DNA of 64,000 nt from an uncultured Clostridiaceae bacterium (GTDB lineage: Bacteria; Bacillota; Clostridia; TANB77; CAG-508): assembly GCA_947642455.1 (NCBI GenBank), contig CANRSN010000009.1, forward strand, positions 1 to 64,000, given 5' to 3'. Below, piece after piece: positions 53,078 through 62,849 of the stretch. Numbering within the stretch: the stretch's first letter is position 1; each line of letters opens with the position of its first letter. Position numbers and translations under genes: made by a program. Under the pieces are notes generated by a model that saw only the letters and a program-made list of their open reading frames with translations, made no database searches and was not told where the DNA came from.

Positions 53078-54358
53078 TTATCTTTTTTTTCTTATAATCC
53101 AATTTTCTTGAACTTCAATTGGTAATACCATTTTCACCTTTTGCTCAGCCTTACCAGGATTTACAAATTCTATTTCCTCATTTGTATCAATATCCCATAG
53201 TTTATCTATTGTAAACTTGCAAGTTTGAATTTTATTGGGAATAATTATTTCTAATTCATCACCAACTTTTAATTTATTTTTAATTTCGATAATCACTTTA
53301 CTTTTTGTATTTTCTAATTTAATATTATTTTGTTGTTCTGAATTTTTTAATTCTGTTTCAATTCCTACAATTTTACCACCAAATTCATAATTAGAATTAT
53401 ACTGTTTTCCTTCATATTCTTGAAAATCTTTATTATTTCTATCATTAAAATAAAATGTTGTAAGCCCTCTTGTTTTAGTTTTTTCTAATTCTTCTAAATA
53501 CTTAGTATAGTCATAACTTTGTGGATTTTGTATATAATCATCTATTGCATTTCTATAGGCATTTACTACTGAGGCTAAATAGTACTCTGTTTTCAGTCTA
53601 CCTTCTAATTTTAAACTATTTACTCCCATTTGTATTATTTCTGGAATTTCTTTTACTAAACATAAATCCTTTGAGGAAAATATATATGTTCCTTTTTCAT
53701 CATGCTCCACTGGCATTAAGTTTCCTAGATTATTAGTTTCTTCTACATAAACATTATAAAGCCATCTACAACTTTGTGAACATTCTCCTAAATTTGCACT
53801 TCTTCCAGATAAAAAATCACTCAAAAAGCACCTACCTGAATATCCAAAACAAATTGCTCCATGTATAAATATTTCTATTTCTAAGTCTTTTGGTTTATTT
53901 TTCATTATTTGTTTTATTTGTTCTTTGTTTAATTCTCTTCCTAGTATAACTCTTTTTGCGCCATTTTTATACCAAAAATTTGCCGAATGTCCACTTACTG
54001 TATTTGCTTGTGTACTTATATGTATTTCCACATCTGGTGCATATTCTTTTATTATTTCTACTATTCCACCATCTGCTACTATGATTCCATCTACTTTTAA
54101 TTCATTAAGCATTTTTGCTTGTTTTTTTATCTCATCATATGTTTCGTCCCAAGCATATATATTTATTGCTGCATATACTTTTTTTCCTATTGAATGTGCA
54201 TATTTTATAGTATTTGCTAAATCATTGTCTTGCATTTGTGCTCTTGTTCTTAGCGATAATGATGATGTTCCTGCATATACTGCATCTGCTCCATATAAAA
54301 ATGCTATTTTTGCTTTTTCAAAAGAACCTGCTGGAGCTAATAATTCTGGCTTTTGCAT
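53078..54358 (-). CDS. U32 family tRNA hydroxylation protein (TrhP-like)
   Basis: 426 residues of the peptidase U32 family. ELLAPAGSFEKAKIAFLYGA, the signature EIFIHGAICFGYSGRCFLSD and GECSQSCRW provide the cysteines for an iron-sulfur cluster. In Bacillus, TrhP1/TrhP2 form 5-hydroxyuridine at tRNA position 34. It lies just downstream of trmR, which methylates that base, so both steps of the mo5U pathway are in one unit. The ribosome site is the extended AAGGGAATGTGATTA. Confidence 0.9.
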   Translation of the reverse strand: MQKPELLAPAGSFEKAKIAFLYGADAVYAGTSSLSLRTRAQMQDNDLANTIKYAHSIGKKVYAAINIYAWDETYDEIKKQAKMLNELKVDGIIVADGGIVEIIKEYAPDVEIHISTQANTVSGHSANFWYKNGAKRVILGRELNKEQIKQIMKNKPKDLEIEIFIHGAICFGYSGRCFLSDFLSGRSANLGECSQSCRWLYNVYVEETNNLGNLMPVEHDEKGTYIFSSKDLCLVKEIPEIIQMGVNSLKLEGRLKTEYYLASVVNAYRNAIDDYIQNPQSYDYTKYLEELEKTKTRGLTTFYFNDRNNKDFQEYEGKQYNSNYEFGGKIVGIETELKNSEQQNNIKLENTKSKVIIEIKNKLKVGDELEIIIPNKIQTCKFTIDKLWDIDTNEEIEFVNPGKAEQKVKMVLPIEVQENWIIRKKR

Positions 54359-54364
54359 ATTTAA

Positions 54365-54958
54365 TCACATTCCCTTCTTCCATTTAGAAACAGCCAACCC
54401 ATCTCCTACTTCTAATATCTCAGTTTCTAATTCTGGATTTTGAGTTACTTCTGCTATGTATTCTCTTAAATTTCTAACTGCTGTACGTTGTTTATGTTTG
54501 TTATAATCACTCATAACATACCCTTTATATAAAACATTGTCTGCTAATATTACTCCTGTTTTATTTAACATTCGTAAAGCTTGCTGTAGGAAAAATGGAT
54601 ATTTCCCTTTTGCAGCATCTATAAACACCATATCATATTTATTTTGTAAAGTAGGTAATATTTCTACTGCATCACCTTGCAATATATTTATTTTTTTATC
54701 TAGCCCAAGTTCAGTTATATTTTTTATTGCTTCTTTTACTCTTTCTTCATCTCTTTCTATTGTGTCAATTATTCCATCTGCTTCTAAGTATTCTGAAAAA
54801 CATATAGCAGAATAGCCTACTGCTGTACCTATTTCTAATATTTTTTTTGGCTTTATTTGTTTTAAAATCTTATCTACTACTTCTAAAGTATCATCCATTA
54901 TTATTGGTATATGTTCTTTTAATGCTTCTTCTTTTATTTTATTTAATTTTTCTTTCAT
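54365..54958 (-). CDS. trmR: tRNA 5-hydroxyuridine methyltransferase TrmR (YrrM)
   Basis: 197 residues, class I SAM methyltransferase: ILEIGTAVGYSAICFSEYL (SAM loop), DTIERDEERVKEA, DMVFIDAAKGKYPFFLQ (metal/catalytic Asp) and ILADNVLYKGYV. It is O-methyltransferase family 3 in overall pattern. The naming as TrmR rests on its place next to the U32 gene, as in Bacillus yrrM-yrrN-yrrO. It forms mo5U34 in wobble tRNAs. Confidence 0.88.
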   Translation of the reverse strand: MKEKLNKIKEEALKEHIPIIMDDTLEVVDKILKQIKPKKILEIGTAVGYSAICFSEYLEADGIIDTIERDEERVKEAIKNITELGLDKKINILQGDAVEILPTLQNKYDMVFIDAAKGKYPFFLQQALRMLNKTGVILADNVLYKGYVMSDYNKHKQRTAVRNLREYIAEVTQNPELETEILEVGDGLAVSKWKKGM

Positions 54959-54977
54959 ATTACTCCCATCTTTGAGC

Positions 54978-56786
54978 TTATCTTCTTGCTTCTCTTTCTC
55001 TTGTTTTTGTATCTAATGTTTTCTTTCTTAAACGAATATTTTGAGGAGTTATTTCAACAAGTTCGTCTTCTGCTATAAATTCTATAGCTTTTTCCAAAGA
55101 CATTTGTAAAGGTGGTACTAAACGAAGTGCATCATCTGAGCCAGAAGCTCTTGTATTTGTTAAGTGTTTTTCTTTACATACATTAATTGCAATATCTTCA
55201 TTTCTTGAATTTATTCCGACTATCATTCCTTCATATACATCTACACCTGCACCAATTAAAAGTTCCCCTCTTTCTTGTGCATTATATAGTCCATATGTTA
55301 CTGATGTTCCTTGTTCCCATGCTACAAGCACACCTCTTGTTCTTGCTTGAATTTCTCCTTTATATGGTTCATAACTATCAAATATAGAATTCATTGTTCC
55401 TACACCTTTTGTGTCTGTTAAGAATTCTGTTCTATATCCAATTAAACCTCTTGCAGGTATTTTAAACTCTACTTTTGTATGTCCCAATTCTGCTGGTTCC
55501 ATATTTGTCATTTCACCTTTACGTCTTCCCAATTTTTCTATAACTGTACCTATAGAATCGTCTGGTACATTTACTACTAAAGTTTCCATTGGTTCACACT
55601 TTACGCCATCTATTTCTTTAAATATAACTTTTGGACGAGATACTAAGAGTTCAAAACCTTCTCTTCTCATTGTTTCTATTAATACAGATAGATGTAATTC
55701 TCCACGTCCACATACTTCAAAACTATCTGCAGAATCTGTTTCTTTTACACGTAAACTTACATTTCTTTCTAATTCTTTAAATAGTCTATCACGAATATGT
55801 CTTGATGTAATAAATAGACCTTCTTTTCCTGCAAATGGTCCATTGTTTACACTAAATGTCATTGATACTGTTGGCTCATCTATATCTACAAATGGAATTT
55901 TCTCTGGATTGTTTAAATCACATATTGTGTCCCCAATATTTATATCTGCAATTCCTGATAATGCAACAATATCTCCTGCTGTAGCTTCTTCTACTTCTAT
56001 TCTTTTTAAACCTTGATATGTAAATAATTTAGCAACTTTTCCTTGTGTATTTTTTTCTGCTTTACATATTGCTATTGGCATTCCTGATTTTATTATTCCT
56101 CTTTCTATTCTTCCTATAGCAATTCTTCCTAAATAGTCATCATAATCTATATTTGAAACCAACATTTGTGCTGTTCCATCTATTTCACAATTTGGTGGTG
56201 TGATACTTTTTATTATTGTATCAAATATACAATTTACATTGTCACTTTCTTCTTCTAATGACATTTTAGCTATTCCGTTTTTTGCTGAAGCATATATTAC
56301 TGGAAATTCTAATTGTTCATCATTTGCATTTAATTCTATAAATAATTCTAATACTTGATCTACTACTTTTTCAGGGTTTGAACCTGGTCTATCTATTTTG
56401 TTTATTACTACTATTGGTTTTAAATTTAATGCTAATGATTTTTTTAACACCTCTCTTGTTTGTGGCATTGGACCTTCAAAAGCATCTACTAATAAAAGTA
56501 CACCATCTACTGTTTTTAGTACACGTTCTACTTCTCCTCCAAAGTCAGCATGTCCTGGTGTGTCTACTATATTTATTTTTACACCATTGTACATTACTGA
56601 TGTATTTTTTGATAATATTGTTATTCCTCTTTCTTTTTCTAAGTCGTTAGAATCCATTACTCTTTCTTGTACTTGCTCGTTTTCTCTAAAAACATGGCTT
56701 TGATGTAATAAACAATCTACAAGTGTAGTTTTTCCATGGTCTACGTGTGCAATTATAGCTATATTTCTTATATTTTCATTTTTCAT
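54978..56786 (-). CDS. typA: Translational GTPase TypA/BipA
   Basis: 602 residues. HVDHGKTTLVDCLL (G1), ITILSKNT, DTPGHADFGGEVER (G3), NKIDRPG (G4), then domains II-V with GRGELHLSVLIETMRREGFE and a C-terminal BipA-specific domain. It binds the ribosome and is important under stress. It lies 20 bases upstream of trmR and may share its transcript. Confidence 0.97.
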   Translation of the reverse strand: MKNENIRNIAIIAHVDHGKTTLVDCLLHQSHVFRENEQVQERVMDSNDLEKERGITILSKNTSVMYNGVKINIVDTPGHADFGGEVERVLKTVDGVLLLVDAFEGPMPQTREVLKKSLALNLKPIVVINKIDRPGSNPEKVVDQVLELFIELNANDEQLEFPVIYASAKNGIAKMSLEEESDNVNCIFDTIIKSITPPNCEIDGTAQMLVSNIDYDDYLGRIAIGRIERGIIKSGMPIAICKAEKNTQGKVAKLFTYQGLKRIEVEEATAGDIVALSGIADINIGDTICDLNNPEKIPFVDIDEPTVSMTFSVNNGPFAGKEGLFITSRHIRDRLFKELERNVSLRVKETDSADSFEVCGRGELHLSVLIETMRREGFELLVSRPKVIFKEIDGVKCEPMETLVVNVPDDSIGTVIEKLGRRKGEMTNMEPAELGHTKVEFKIPARGLIGYRTEFLTDTKGVGTMNSIFDSYEPYKGEIQARTRGVLVAWEQGTSVTYGLYNAQERGELLIGAGVDVYEGMIVGINSRNEDIAINVCKEKHLTNTRASGSDDALRLVPPLQMSLEKAIEFIAEDELVEITPQNIRLRKKTLDTKTREREARR

Positions 56787-56864
56787 TTTTTTATCAAATT
56801 CCTTTCTTAAGGCAGAAATGCCATACTTCCCCTTTATTTTAACTACTCAGAAGTATTATACTAT

Positions 56865-56988
56865 CTGCTATATTATTAATATTTATTTTAACAAAGTTTT
56901 ACTGGTTTTGCCAATCATTCTGAAGCATGTCCACTTTTGGAGCTTCCCTGTGCAAAACTTCTAAAAATAAATATTAATAATATAGCAG
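56865..56988. repeat. Family I variant repeat, full inner palindrome
   Basis: Ends CTGCTATATTATTAATATTT and AAATATTAATAATATAGCAG. The core is in reverse orientation: ACTGGTTTTGCCAATCATTC, AGCATGTCC and GAGCTTCCCTGTGCAAAAC. It fills the 314-base gap between typA and the S1 gene along with arm remnants (TTGTTACAATTCATAG near 57067). Confidence 0.8.
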
Positions 56989-57100
56989 AATATAAATTTT
57001 TCTTACTACTGAATATTACACTTTATTAATATATTTCAATATAAAGAAGCTACTATTTGTAACTTTTGTTACAATTCATAGCTTTCATATTAAAATTTGT

Positions 57101-58228
57101 TTACAATTCTTCTTTATATTCATCAGATGTGCCTTCTAGTTCTCTAATTGAAAGTTCTATTCTTTGTTTTTCTTTGTCTACTTCAATTATTTTGGCATTT
57201 ACATGTTTACCAATTTGCAATTCTTCTTCTGGTTTTGTTATTTTTCTTTCTGATATTTGAGATATGTGGACTAAACCTTCAACTCCAGGCTCTAACTCTA
57301 CAAAAGCTCCAAAACTCATTATTTTTGATACTTTTACTTTCACAATGTCATTTACTTTGTATTTTTCCTCTATGTTGTTCCATGGGTTTGGTCCTTTATT
57401 TCCATATGAGAATTTTACTCTTCTATTTTCTTTGTCTATATCTATTACTTGTACTTCTATTTCTTGACCTTGTTTTAAAATTTCATCTGGTTTTATATTT
57501 CTTGCCCAAGAAATTTCTGAAACATGTAAAAGACCTTGAACTCCATCTACATCTACAAAAGCTCCATAAGTACTTAAACTTGTTACTATTCCTTTTCTAG
57601 TTTGTCCTACTTCTATATTGTTCCAAAATTCATTTGTTTTTCTTTCTTTTTCTTCGTCTAGCACACTTCTTATTGAACCTATCACTTTTCTGTTTTTTGG
57701 ATCATATTCTACTATTCTGAATTTTACTTTTTTACCTTTGTATTGCTCTGGCTTTTCACTTCTTGGAATTCCTGATAATGATAATGGAATAAATATTCTA
57801 GTATCTATATATTTTACTATTAAACCATTTTCATTTACTTCTGACACTACTGCTTCTATTATTTGATTATCTTTTACTTTATCTTCAAATTCTTTTTTAG
57901 CTTCTTTATTTCTTATTCTTTTATATGATAATAATACATTTCCAAGCCCATCATTTTGTTTTACAACTTCTGCTGTTATTTCATCACCTATTTTGAACTC
58001 TTGTAATGGATTTCCTTCTATATCTGTATATTCTGACTTTGGTATTATACCATCTGCCTTATAGCCTATATCTACAAATATTTCCCCTTTTGAGGTTATA
58101 CTTATAATTTTACCTACAACTATTTTCTCTAGTTTTTTCTCTTTTAAAGTTTGATTATATAATTCTTCAAAAGACATTTCTTTTTCATTTTCCATACTTT
58201 TCACCTTACTATTTTTCTTCTTTGGCAA
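57101..58228 (-). CDS. rpsA: Ribosomal protein S1-like protein with four S1 domains
   Basis: 375 residues with four S1 RNA-binding domains (about 33-100, 115-180, 197-270, 283-352), each with the GAFVDV / GLLHVSEIS type core in the last two. Length matches Firmicutes YpfD/RpsA, which is shorter than the six-domain E. coli protein. Its order after cmk and plsC is a common clostridial arrangement. It may help mRNA binding at the ribosome, though in Bacillus it is not essential. Confidence 0.92.
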   Translation of the reverse strand: MPKKKNSKVKSMENEKEMSFEELYNQTLKEKKLEKIVVGKIISITSKGEIFVDIGYKADGIIPKSEYTDIEGNPLQEFKIGDEITAEVVKQNDGLGNVLLSYKRIRNKEAKKEFEDKVKDNQIIEAVVSEVNENGLIVKYIDTRIFIPLSLSGIPRSEKPEQYKGKKVKFRIVEYDPKNRKVIGSIRSVLDEEKERKTNEFWNNIEVGQTRKGIVTSLSTYGAFVDVDGVQGLLHVSEISWARNIKPDEILKQGQEIEVQVIDIDKENRRVKFSYGNKGPNPWNNIEEKYKVNDIVKVKVSKIMSFGAFVELEPGVEGLVHISQISERKITKPEEELQIGKHVNAKIIEVDKEKQRIELSIRELEGTSDEYKEEL

Positions 58229-58349
58229 AACTAAGAAGTTGAACTATTAATTCACATCTTTTTTGTTATACTATATAAAAAATATACTTTTATTAATATT
58301 AACTTTCATAAAACTTCAACTCTCATTTTTTTGCATTTATTATTATATA

Positions 58350-59000
58350 TTAATCTTTTACATTTGTCAACATAATTATAGCATTCATTATCTCTTCTGT
58401 TACTTTTTCTAATTCCTTTTTTTCTTCTTCACTATCTGCATATTTTTTTCCTTTATAACTACTATAATCTAGTGGCTTACCGTAATTTACATATACTTTT
58501 TTAAATGGCTTTTCTCCTCCAGATATTCCTACAGGAACTACCTTTACTCCTGTTTTTACTGCAAAAAAAGCTGCCCCATCTTTTACTTTTTCGCCTTTTT
58601 CTAATCCTTTTCTAGTCCCTTCAGGAAACAATGCTATACATCCACCATTTTTTAAAATTTTTAAAGAATTTTTAACTGTTGTTATATCCTTTTCATCTTT
58701 ACTTACAAGTATTACTTCAAATACCCAACCTAAAAATGCTAGAAATTTACTTCTTGTTAATTCTTTCTTTGCTAAAAATATAAGTTTTCTCTTTGCTGTT
58801 ACCATTATTAATGGTGGATCTAAGAAACTTTTATGGTTACCACAAACTATAATTGGTCCTTCCTTAGGTATATTCTCTCTCCCTATAATTTTCATTCTAT
58901 ATACTATTTTACAATATAGATATAAAGCACCTTTTACAATTTCCCTTAATGTGCTTCTTACTATTTCTTTCACTTTTATATCATTCCTTCCTAAAAGCAC
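58350..59000 (-). CDS. plsC: 1-acyl-sn-glycerol-3-phosphate acyltransferase
   Basis: 216 residues. CGNHKSFLDPPL carries the NHx4D catalytic pair and LFPEGTRKG the substrate motif. One N-terminal amphipathic or membrane helix (ALYLYCKIVYRM). It makes phosphatidic acid. The start is set by AAGGAATGAT. It lies 3 bases after cmk. Confidence 0.93.
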   Translation of the reverse strand: MLLGRNDIKVKEIVRSTLREIVKGALYLYCKIVYRMKIIGRENIPKEGPIIVCGNHKSFLDPPLIMVTAKRKLIFLAKKELTRSKFLAFLGWVFEVILVSKDEKDITTVKNSLKILKNGGCIALFPEGTRKGLEKGEKVKDGAAFFAVKTGVKVVPVGISGGEKPFKKVYVNYGKPLDYSSYKGKKYADSEEEKKELEKVTEEIMNAIIMLTNVKD

Positions 59001-59003
59001 TAA

Positions 59004-59690
59004 CTATATATTACTTTTTAATTTTGAATTTTCTATTATATTTCTAACTTTTTGTTTTACTTGTTCTATAGTTAAATTTGTTGTATCTATGTAAACTGCA
59101 TCTTCTGCTATTTTTAAAGAACCAATCTCTTTGTTTTTATCATTTTCATCTCTAATTCTTATATTTTCAAGCACTTCTTCAAAAGACATATTTATACCTT
59201 TTTCCTGATTTTCTAAGTATCTTCTTTTAGCTCTTTCGTTTTCATCTGCATCTAAATATATTTTTACATCTGCATTTGGAAATACATATGTAGTTATATC
59301 TCTTCCTTCCATAATAACATCTTTACCTTTAGCCAAATTTCTTTGTACTTCTACCATTTTTAATCTAACTTCTACAATTGATGATACTTGAGACACTATT
59401 TTAGTAACTTCTTTGCTTCTTATTTCTTTTGTTACATCTTCACCGTTTAATAAAATAGTTTGTGTCTCTTTACCTTTATTATTTTTTATATCTATTGTTA
59501 TTTTATCTAGTAAACTGATTATTTTCTGTTTTTCTTCTAACTTAATATTGTTTCTAATAGCTTGCAACGCAACACATCTATATGTAGCTCCTGTATCTAT
59601 ATTTACTAATCCCATTTCTTTTGAAATTAACCCAGTTATTGTTCCTTTACCTGTTCCTGCTGGTCCATCTATTGCAACTACAAATGACAT
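59004..59690 (-). CDS. cmk: Cytidylate kinase
   Basis: 228 residues. AIDGPAGTGKGTITGLI (P-loop), NIDTGATYRCVAL, EGRDITTYVFPNADVKIYLDA and ERAKRR. It phosphorylates CMP and dCMP. It lies 2 bases after the P-loop/Asp23 gene, so the unit reads asp23-fusion, cmk, plsC, rpsA. Confidence 0.96.
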   Translation of the reverse strand: MSFVVAIDGPAGTGKGTITGLISKEMGLVNIDTGATYRCVALQAIRNNIKLEEKQKIISLLDKITIDIKNNKGKETQTILLNGEDVTKEIRSKEVTKIVSQVSSIVEVRLKMVEVQRNLAKGKDVIMEGRDITTYVFPNADVKIYLDADENERAKRRYLENQEKGINMSFEEVLENIRIRDENDKNKEIGSLKIAEDAVYIDTTNLTIEQVKQKVRNIIENSKLKSNI

Positions 59691-59692
59691 TT

Positions 59693-60532
59693 TTATTCCT
59701 CCTTATTTTTTGGCATTTCTATTGATTTTGCTACAACTGTTATTTTTTGTACATTCATTGTTGTTAATTTTTCTATTTCTTTAACACATTTTTGTTTAAA
59801 GTCATTTAACTTTGAAAGTACATTATCACCATAAATTATAACTACTTCTAAATAAATTGATGGTCCTTCTCCATAATTTTCTACTCTTGTTTTTACAACC
59901 TTTGCTATTCCTTCTGCTTTTTTAGCTAAATATTCTACAATTTGCCTAAATACTGTATCTGATATTGTAAAATTACCTAAATAGCTAAATGTAGGCCTTA
60001 TTATTGACTTTTCTGATATGTATGGTGTTTTTCCAATACCTTTTGACTTAAATATTTGCAAAGGATCTAATATATAACCTGAAAAATCTTTTTTTATTTC
60101 AAATGTGGGAACTGGTATAACATGTTTTCCTTGTGTTACTCTTATATTTCTAGCAGTTTCTATTTCATTTTCTGTTGCTACATCTTGAATATATATAGTT
60201 TTTTCAATATTAGGCAGACCTAAGTTTTTGGCTATTTTTTCAACCATTCCATCAGAAGTTCCCAATATTAGTATTGAGTCTGGTTTATATTTTTTAATTG
60301 CTTCTACCATTTTTACTCTTTCGTTTTCGTCTATAAATATTGCATGTTTTACTGTTTCTATTTTTGTAGGTGCCTTTTTTGCAGACTCTCCAGCCACCAC
60401 TTCATTTTCGTTTATTAGTAGCCCATCATCTATTATATAAGATACATTATTTTCACCTGCTACCATTTGAGCTCTATAACTTTTCCCTGTTCCTGATGGA
60501 CCTACAAATGCCAAAACTCTTATTTTATCCAT
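59693..60532 (-). CDS. P-loop ATPase fused to an Asp23/Gls24-like domain
   Basis: 279 residues. The N-terminal half has a P-loop (AFVGPSGTGKSYRAQ) and core strands like SILILGTSDGMVEKIA, followed by HVIPVPTFEIKKDF. The C-terminal half (about 170-270) matches the Asp23/Gls24 pattern: GNFTISDTVFRQIVEYLA, EGPSIYLEVVIIYG, KECVKEIEKLT-like ending. Asp23 proteins are linked to cell-envelope stress and membrane association. The ATPase partner function is unknown. It is first in the cmk-plsC-rpsA unit. Confidence 0.8.
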   Translation of the reverse strand: MDKIRVLAFVGPSGTGKSYRAQMVAGENNVSYIIDDGLLINENEVVAGESAKKAPTKIETVKHAIFIDENERVKMVEAIKKYKPDSILILGTSDGMVEKIAKNLGLPNIEKTIYIQDVATENEIETARNIRVTQGKHVIPVPTFEIKKDFSGYILDPLQIFKSKGIGKTPYISEKSIIRPTFSYLGNFTISDTVFRQIVEYLAKKAEGIAKVVKTRVENYGEGPSIYLEVVIIYGDNVLSKLNDFKQKCVKEIEKLTTMNVQKITVVAKSIEMPKNKEE

Positions 60533-60577
60533 AGCTTACATCCCTTCTATTGAATTTTATTGAGTCATGTGTACTTT

Positions 60578-62103
60578 TTATGAATTTTTTTGTACTAATG
60601 CAATTGCATATTGGTATGAATTATAACTTGTATCAAACTGCCTTTTTTCTAGAACTTCAATGTCCTCATAACCTGCATTTGGAAATTCCTCTTCTAGCAT
60701 TACAAAACTATTTGCCTCAACTATCCATATTCTTCCTGTATAATCTTTTAAACAGTCTAAACTTTCTACAGTCTGCATATTAGGTCCATATGCCTTATAT
60801 GCTTCTTCTACATTCCATTTTTCCTTATTATAAAAATATTGCTTATTGTCCCTATACTTAACAGAAATAACAAATCCACTTCCAAAGCCTCCTTGATTAT
60901 TTCCATATATAATTATATCATCTTCTTTTATCTTTTCAGATATAAATTTGTCTACTTCTATATTACTAGGGTCATAATTTTCTACTATACGGTCAAAATT
61001 CATAAATACTGATACAATTACTATAAGAGCACATATAGCAACTGTTCTATATTGATTTTTTTCTTTTGACATAATATATGCCATAAAAAACATAAATAGA
61101 CCTGTCACATTTAACATATACCTTGCATACAATATTGGAGCTTTTACTATTGAAATAATTCCTGCTGCAACTATTATTGCAATATAAACTCCAATTGCCA
61201 TTAAAGCAGGTTTTATGTCATATTTTCCATTTTCTTTTTTATACTTACGAGCTAATGTTATTATATATATTAGCAAAATAGCTCCAAAAGCTACAGATGA
61301 TAATATAAGCTCTATATTTTCTGAGCCTTGTATAATTCCTGTAAATTGAAATTCAAATATTTCCAATAATGTTCCTATATTTACATTAATCCAAAATCCA
61401 TTTGAAACACTATTAAACTGTTCTAAAAATGCAAATAACCAAGGTATATATAATATAATTTGTACAATTGCTTGTATAGAAAACTTTATTAAGTTATGTA
61501 CATATTCTTTTTTATTTTCTTTTGATTTTATTAATTTTACTATAAAATATATAAATAATACTGCATTTATTATACCTGCTGCCATTAGTCCATAATAATG
61601 AGTATATGCAGACATCAAACTAAAAATTGCAAAAATAGACCAATTTTTTATATCCCCATTTTTTAAAATTCTATAAGCATATAGTCCCATTACTGTAACA
61701 AATAACATTGCCCAAGTATACATTCTAATTTCTGTCGCATATACAACATTTATTGGTAAGAAAAATACCAAAAATGAAAATATCATTCCAACTTTCTCTC
61801 CAAAGTCCTTTTTTATATGCGTAAATCCTAATATTCCTAATATAGCAAGAGGTATTATTGAAACCAACCTATATGTTAAAATCCCCCCCCAGTTAATGTG
61901 CCAGCTATTCTTAATATCCAATAATATAACACTGGATGTACATCATGACTTCCTATTGTCCATATTTCTTCAAAACTATGGTTTGCCATTCCTACTGAAT
62001 AACTCTCATCAAACCATAAATTTGTATGAAAAGCTCCTAAAGATATAAATATTATTCCTATTACAATTATTGCTATATGTAAATATTTGTTATTAATTTT
62101 CAT
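60578..62103 (-). CDS. Membrane glycosyltransferase (GT39/ArnT-like), interrupted at a G8 tract
   Basis: Two frames, 62103-61876 and 61921-60578, join as one protein of about 508 residues if the G8 tract (61883-61890) had 9 or 6 G. The N-terminus has a membrane helix, then WFDESYSVG and HDVHPVLYYWIL, the DE and DxHP motifs of dolichyl-phosphate-mannose-type transferases. About ten membrane helices follow, then a soluble C-terminal domain. It would transfer a lipid-linked sugar to protein or glycan outside the membrane. In this sequence it is OFF. The homopolymer makes slippage-driven phase variation plausible; a sequence error is the alternative. Confidence 0.82.
61883..61890 (-). other. G8 homopolymer within the glycosyltransferase gene
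   Basis: Eight C on the plus strand (G on the coding strand) in a region that is otherwise strongly AT-rich. One more G or two fewer would restore the reading frame. Confidence 0.9.
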
Positions 62104-62167
62104 TTTTTATACCCTTTCTTAATATAGCTTATTTAAATACAAGCATTTTTCATTTTTTAGTATTTTA

Positions 62168-62665
62168 TTAAAGCTCTATTTTTATTTCTTTTTTATTTGC
62201 AAGTTCTAATTTTTTGTATGTAACTCCACATTCGTCAAATAGCCTTCTTGAAGCAATATTATTTTCTGAGTTTGCATATTTATCAGATAAATATATTACA
62301 TTTCTTATTCCTGATTGAATTATTATTTTTGCACATTCATTACATGGAAATAAGTCTACATAAACTTTTGAGTTTTCTAAATCCTTTTTACTACCTCTAA
62401 AATTTAAAATTGCATTCATTTCTGCATGACATACATATGGATATTTAGTATTCAAATTTTCCCCATCTCTTCCCCAAGGAAATTTTTCATCACTAAAACC
62501 ATTTGGAGCTCCATTATAGCCTATTGATAAAATTCTATTATCATCACTTACAATACATGCACCTACCTGTGTAGATGGATCTTTACTTCTCATTGCAGAT
62601 AATTTAGCAATTGCCATAAAATACTCATCCCAATTTATATAATCTTTTCTTTTTTCACCTTCCAT
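62168..62665 (-). CDS. dCMP deaminase family protein (ComEB-like)
   Basis: 165 residues. Zinc and catalytic motifs are CHAEMNAIL (HAE) and [12 protein letters not shown] (PCxxC). [13 protein letters not shown] and [11 protein letters not shown] are typical of dCMP deaminases. It supplies dUMP for thymidylate. The start at 62665 has GGAGG 9 bases upstream; an ATG at 62674 abuts that site. Confidence 0.93.
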   Translation of the reverse strand: MEGEKRKDYINWDEYFMAIAKLSAMRSKDPSTQVGACIVSDDNRILSIGYNGAPNGFSDEKFPWGRDGENLNTKYPYVCHAEMNAILNFRGSKKDLENSKVYVDLFPCNECAKIIIQSGIRNVIYLSDKYANSENNIASRRLFDECGVTYKKLELANKKEIKIEL

Positions 62666-62763
62666 TTTCAACATCCTCCATTTTAGATTTTAGGACAGAG
62701 ATTGTAATACCTTCTCTGCCCTTTTTTTATATAATAGGATTTCCTATTGTATAAAAAGATTTG

Positions 62764-62811
62764 TTCTATACTAGGAAAGTACAACAATTTATTATACTTT
62801 CCTAGTATAGA
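62764..62811. terminator. Strong hairpin upstream of dCMP deaminase gene
   Basis: TCTATACTAGGAAAGTA and TACTTTCCTAGTATAGA pair perfectly over 17 bp. Another hairpin (GGACAGAGA with TCTCTGCCC and a T-run on the plus strand) lies at 62693-62723. Related to the family II repeats; the AAGCTTCGCAAAC and AATTGCTAAAGCA pieces that follow match them in reverse. Confidence 0.7.
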
Positions 62812-62849
62812 AAAGCTTCGCAAACATTTCACACAAAATTGCTAAAGCA

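Noticed and set aside
8469..57080. Family I elements as ordinary insertion sequences or as simple terminators
   Set aside because: They encode no transposase and are too short for an IS; their conserved core and nested arms are more than a terminator needs.
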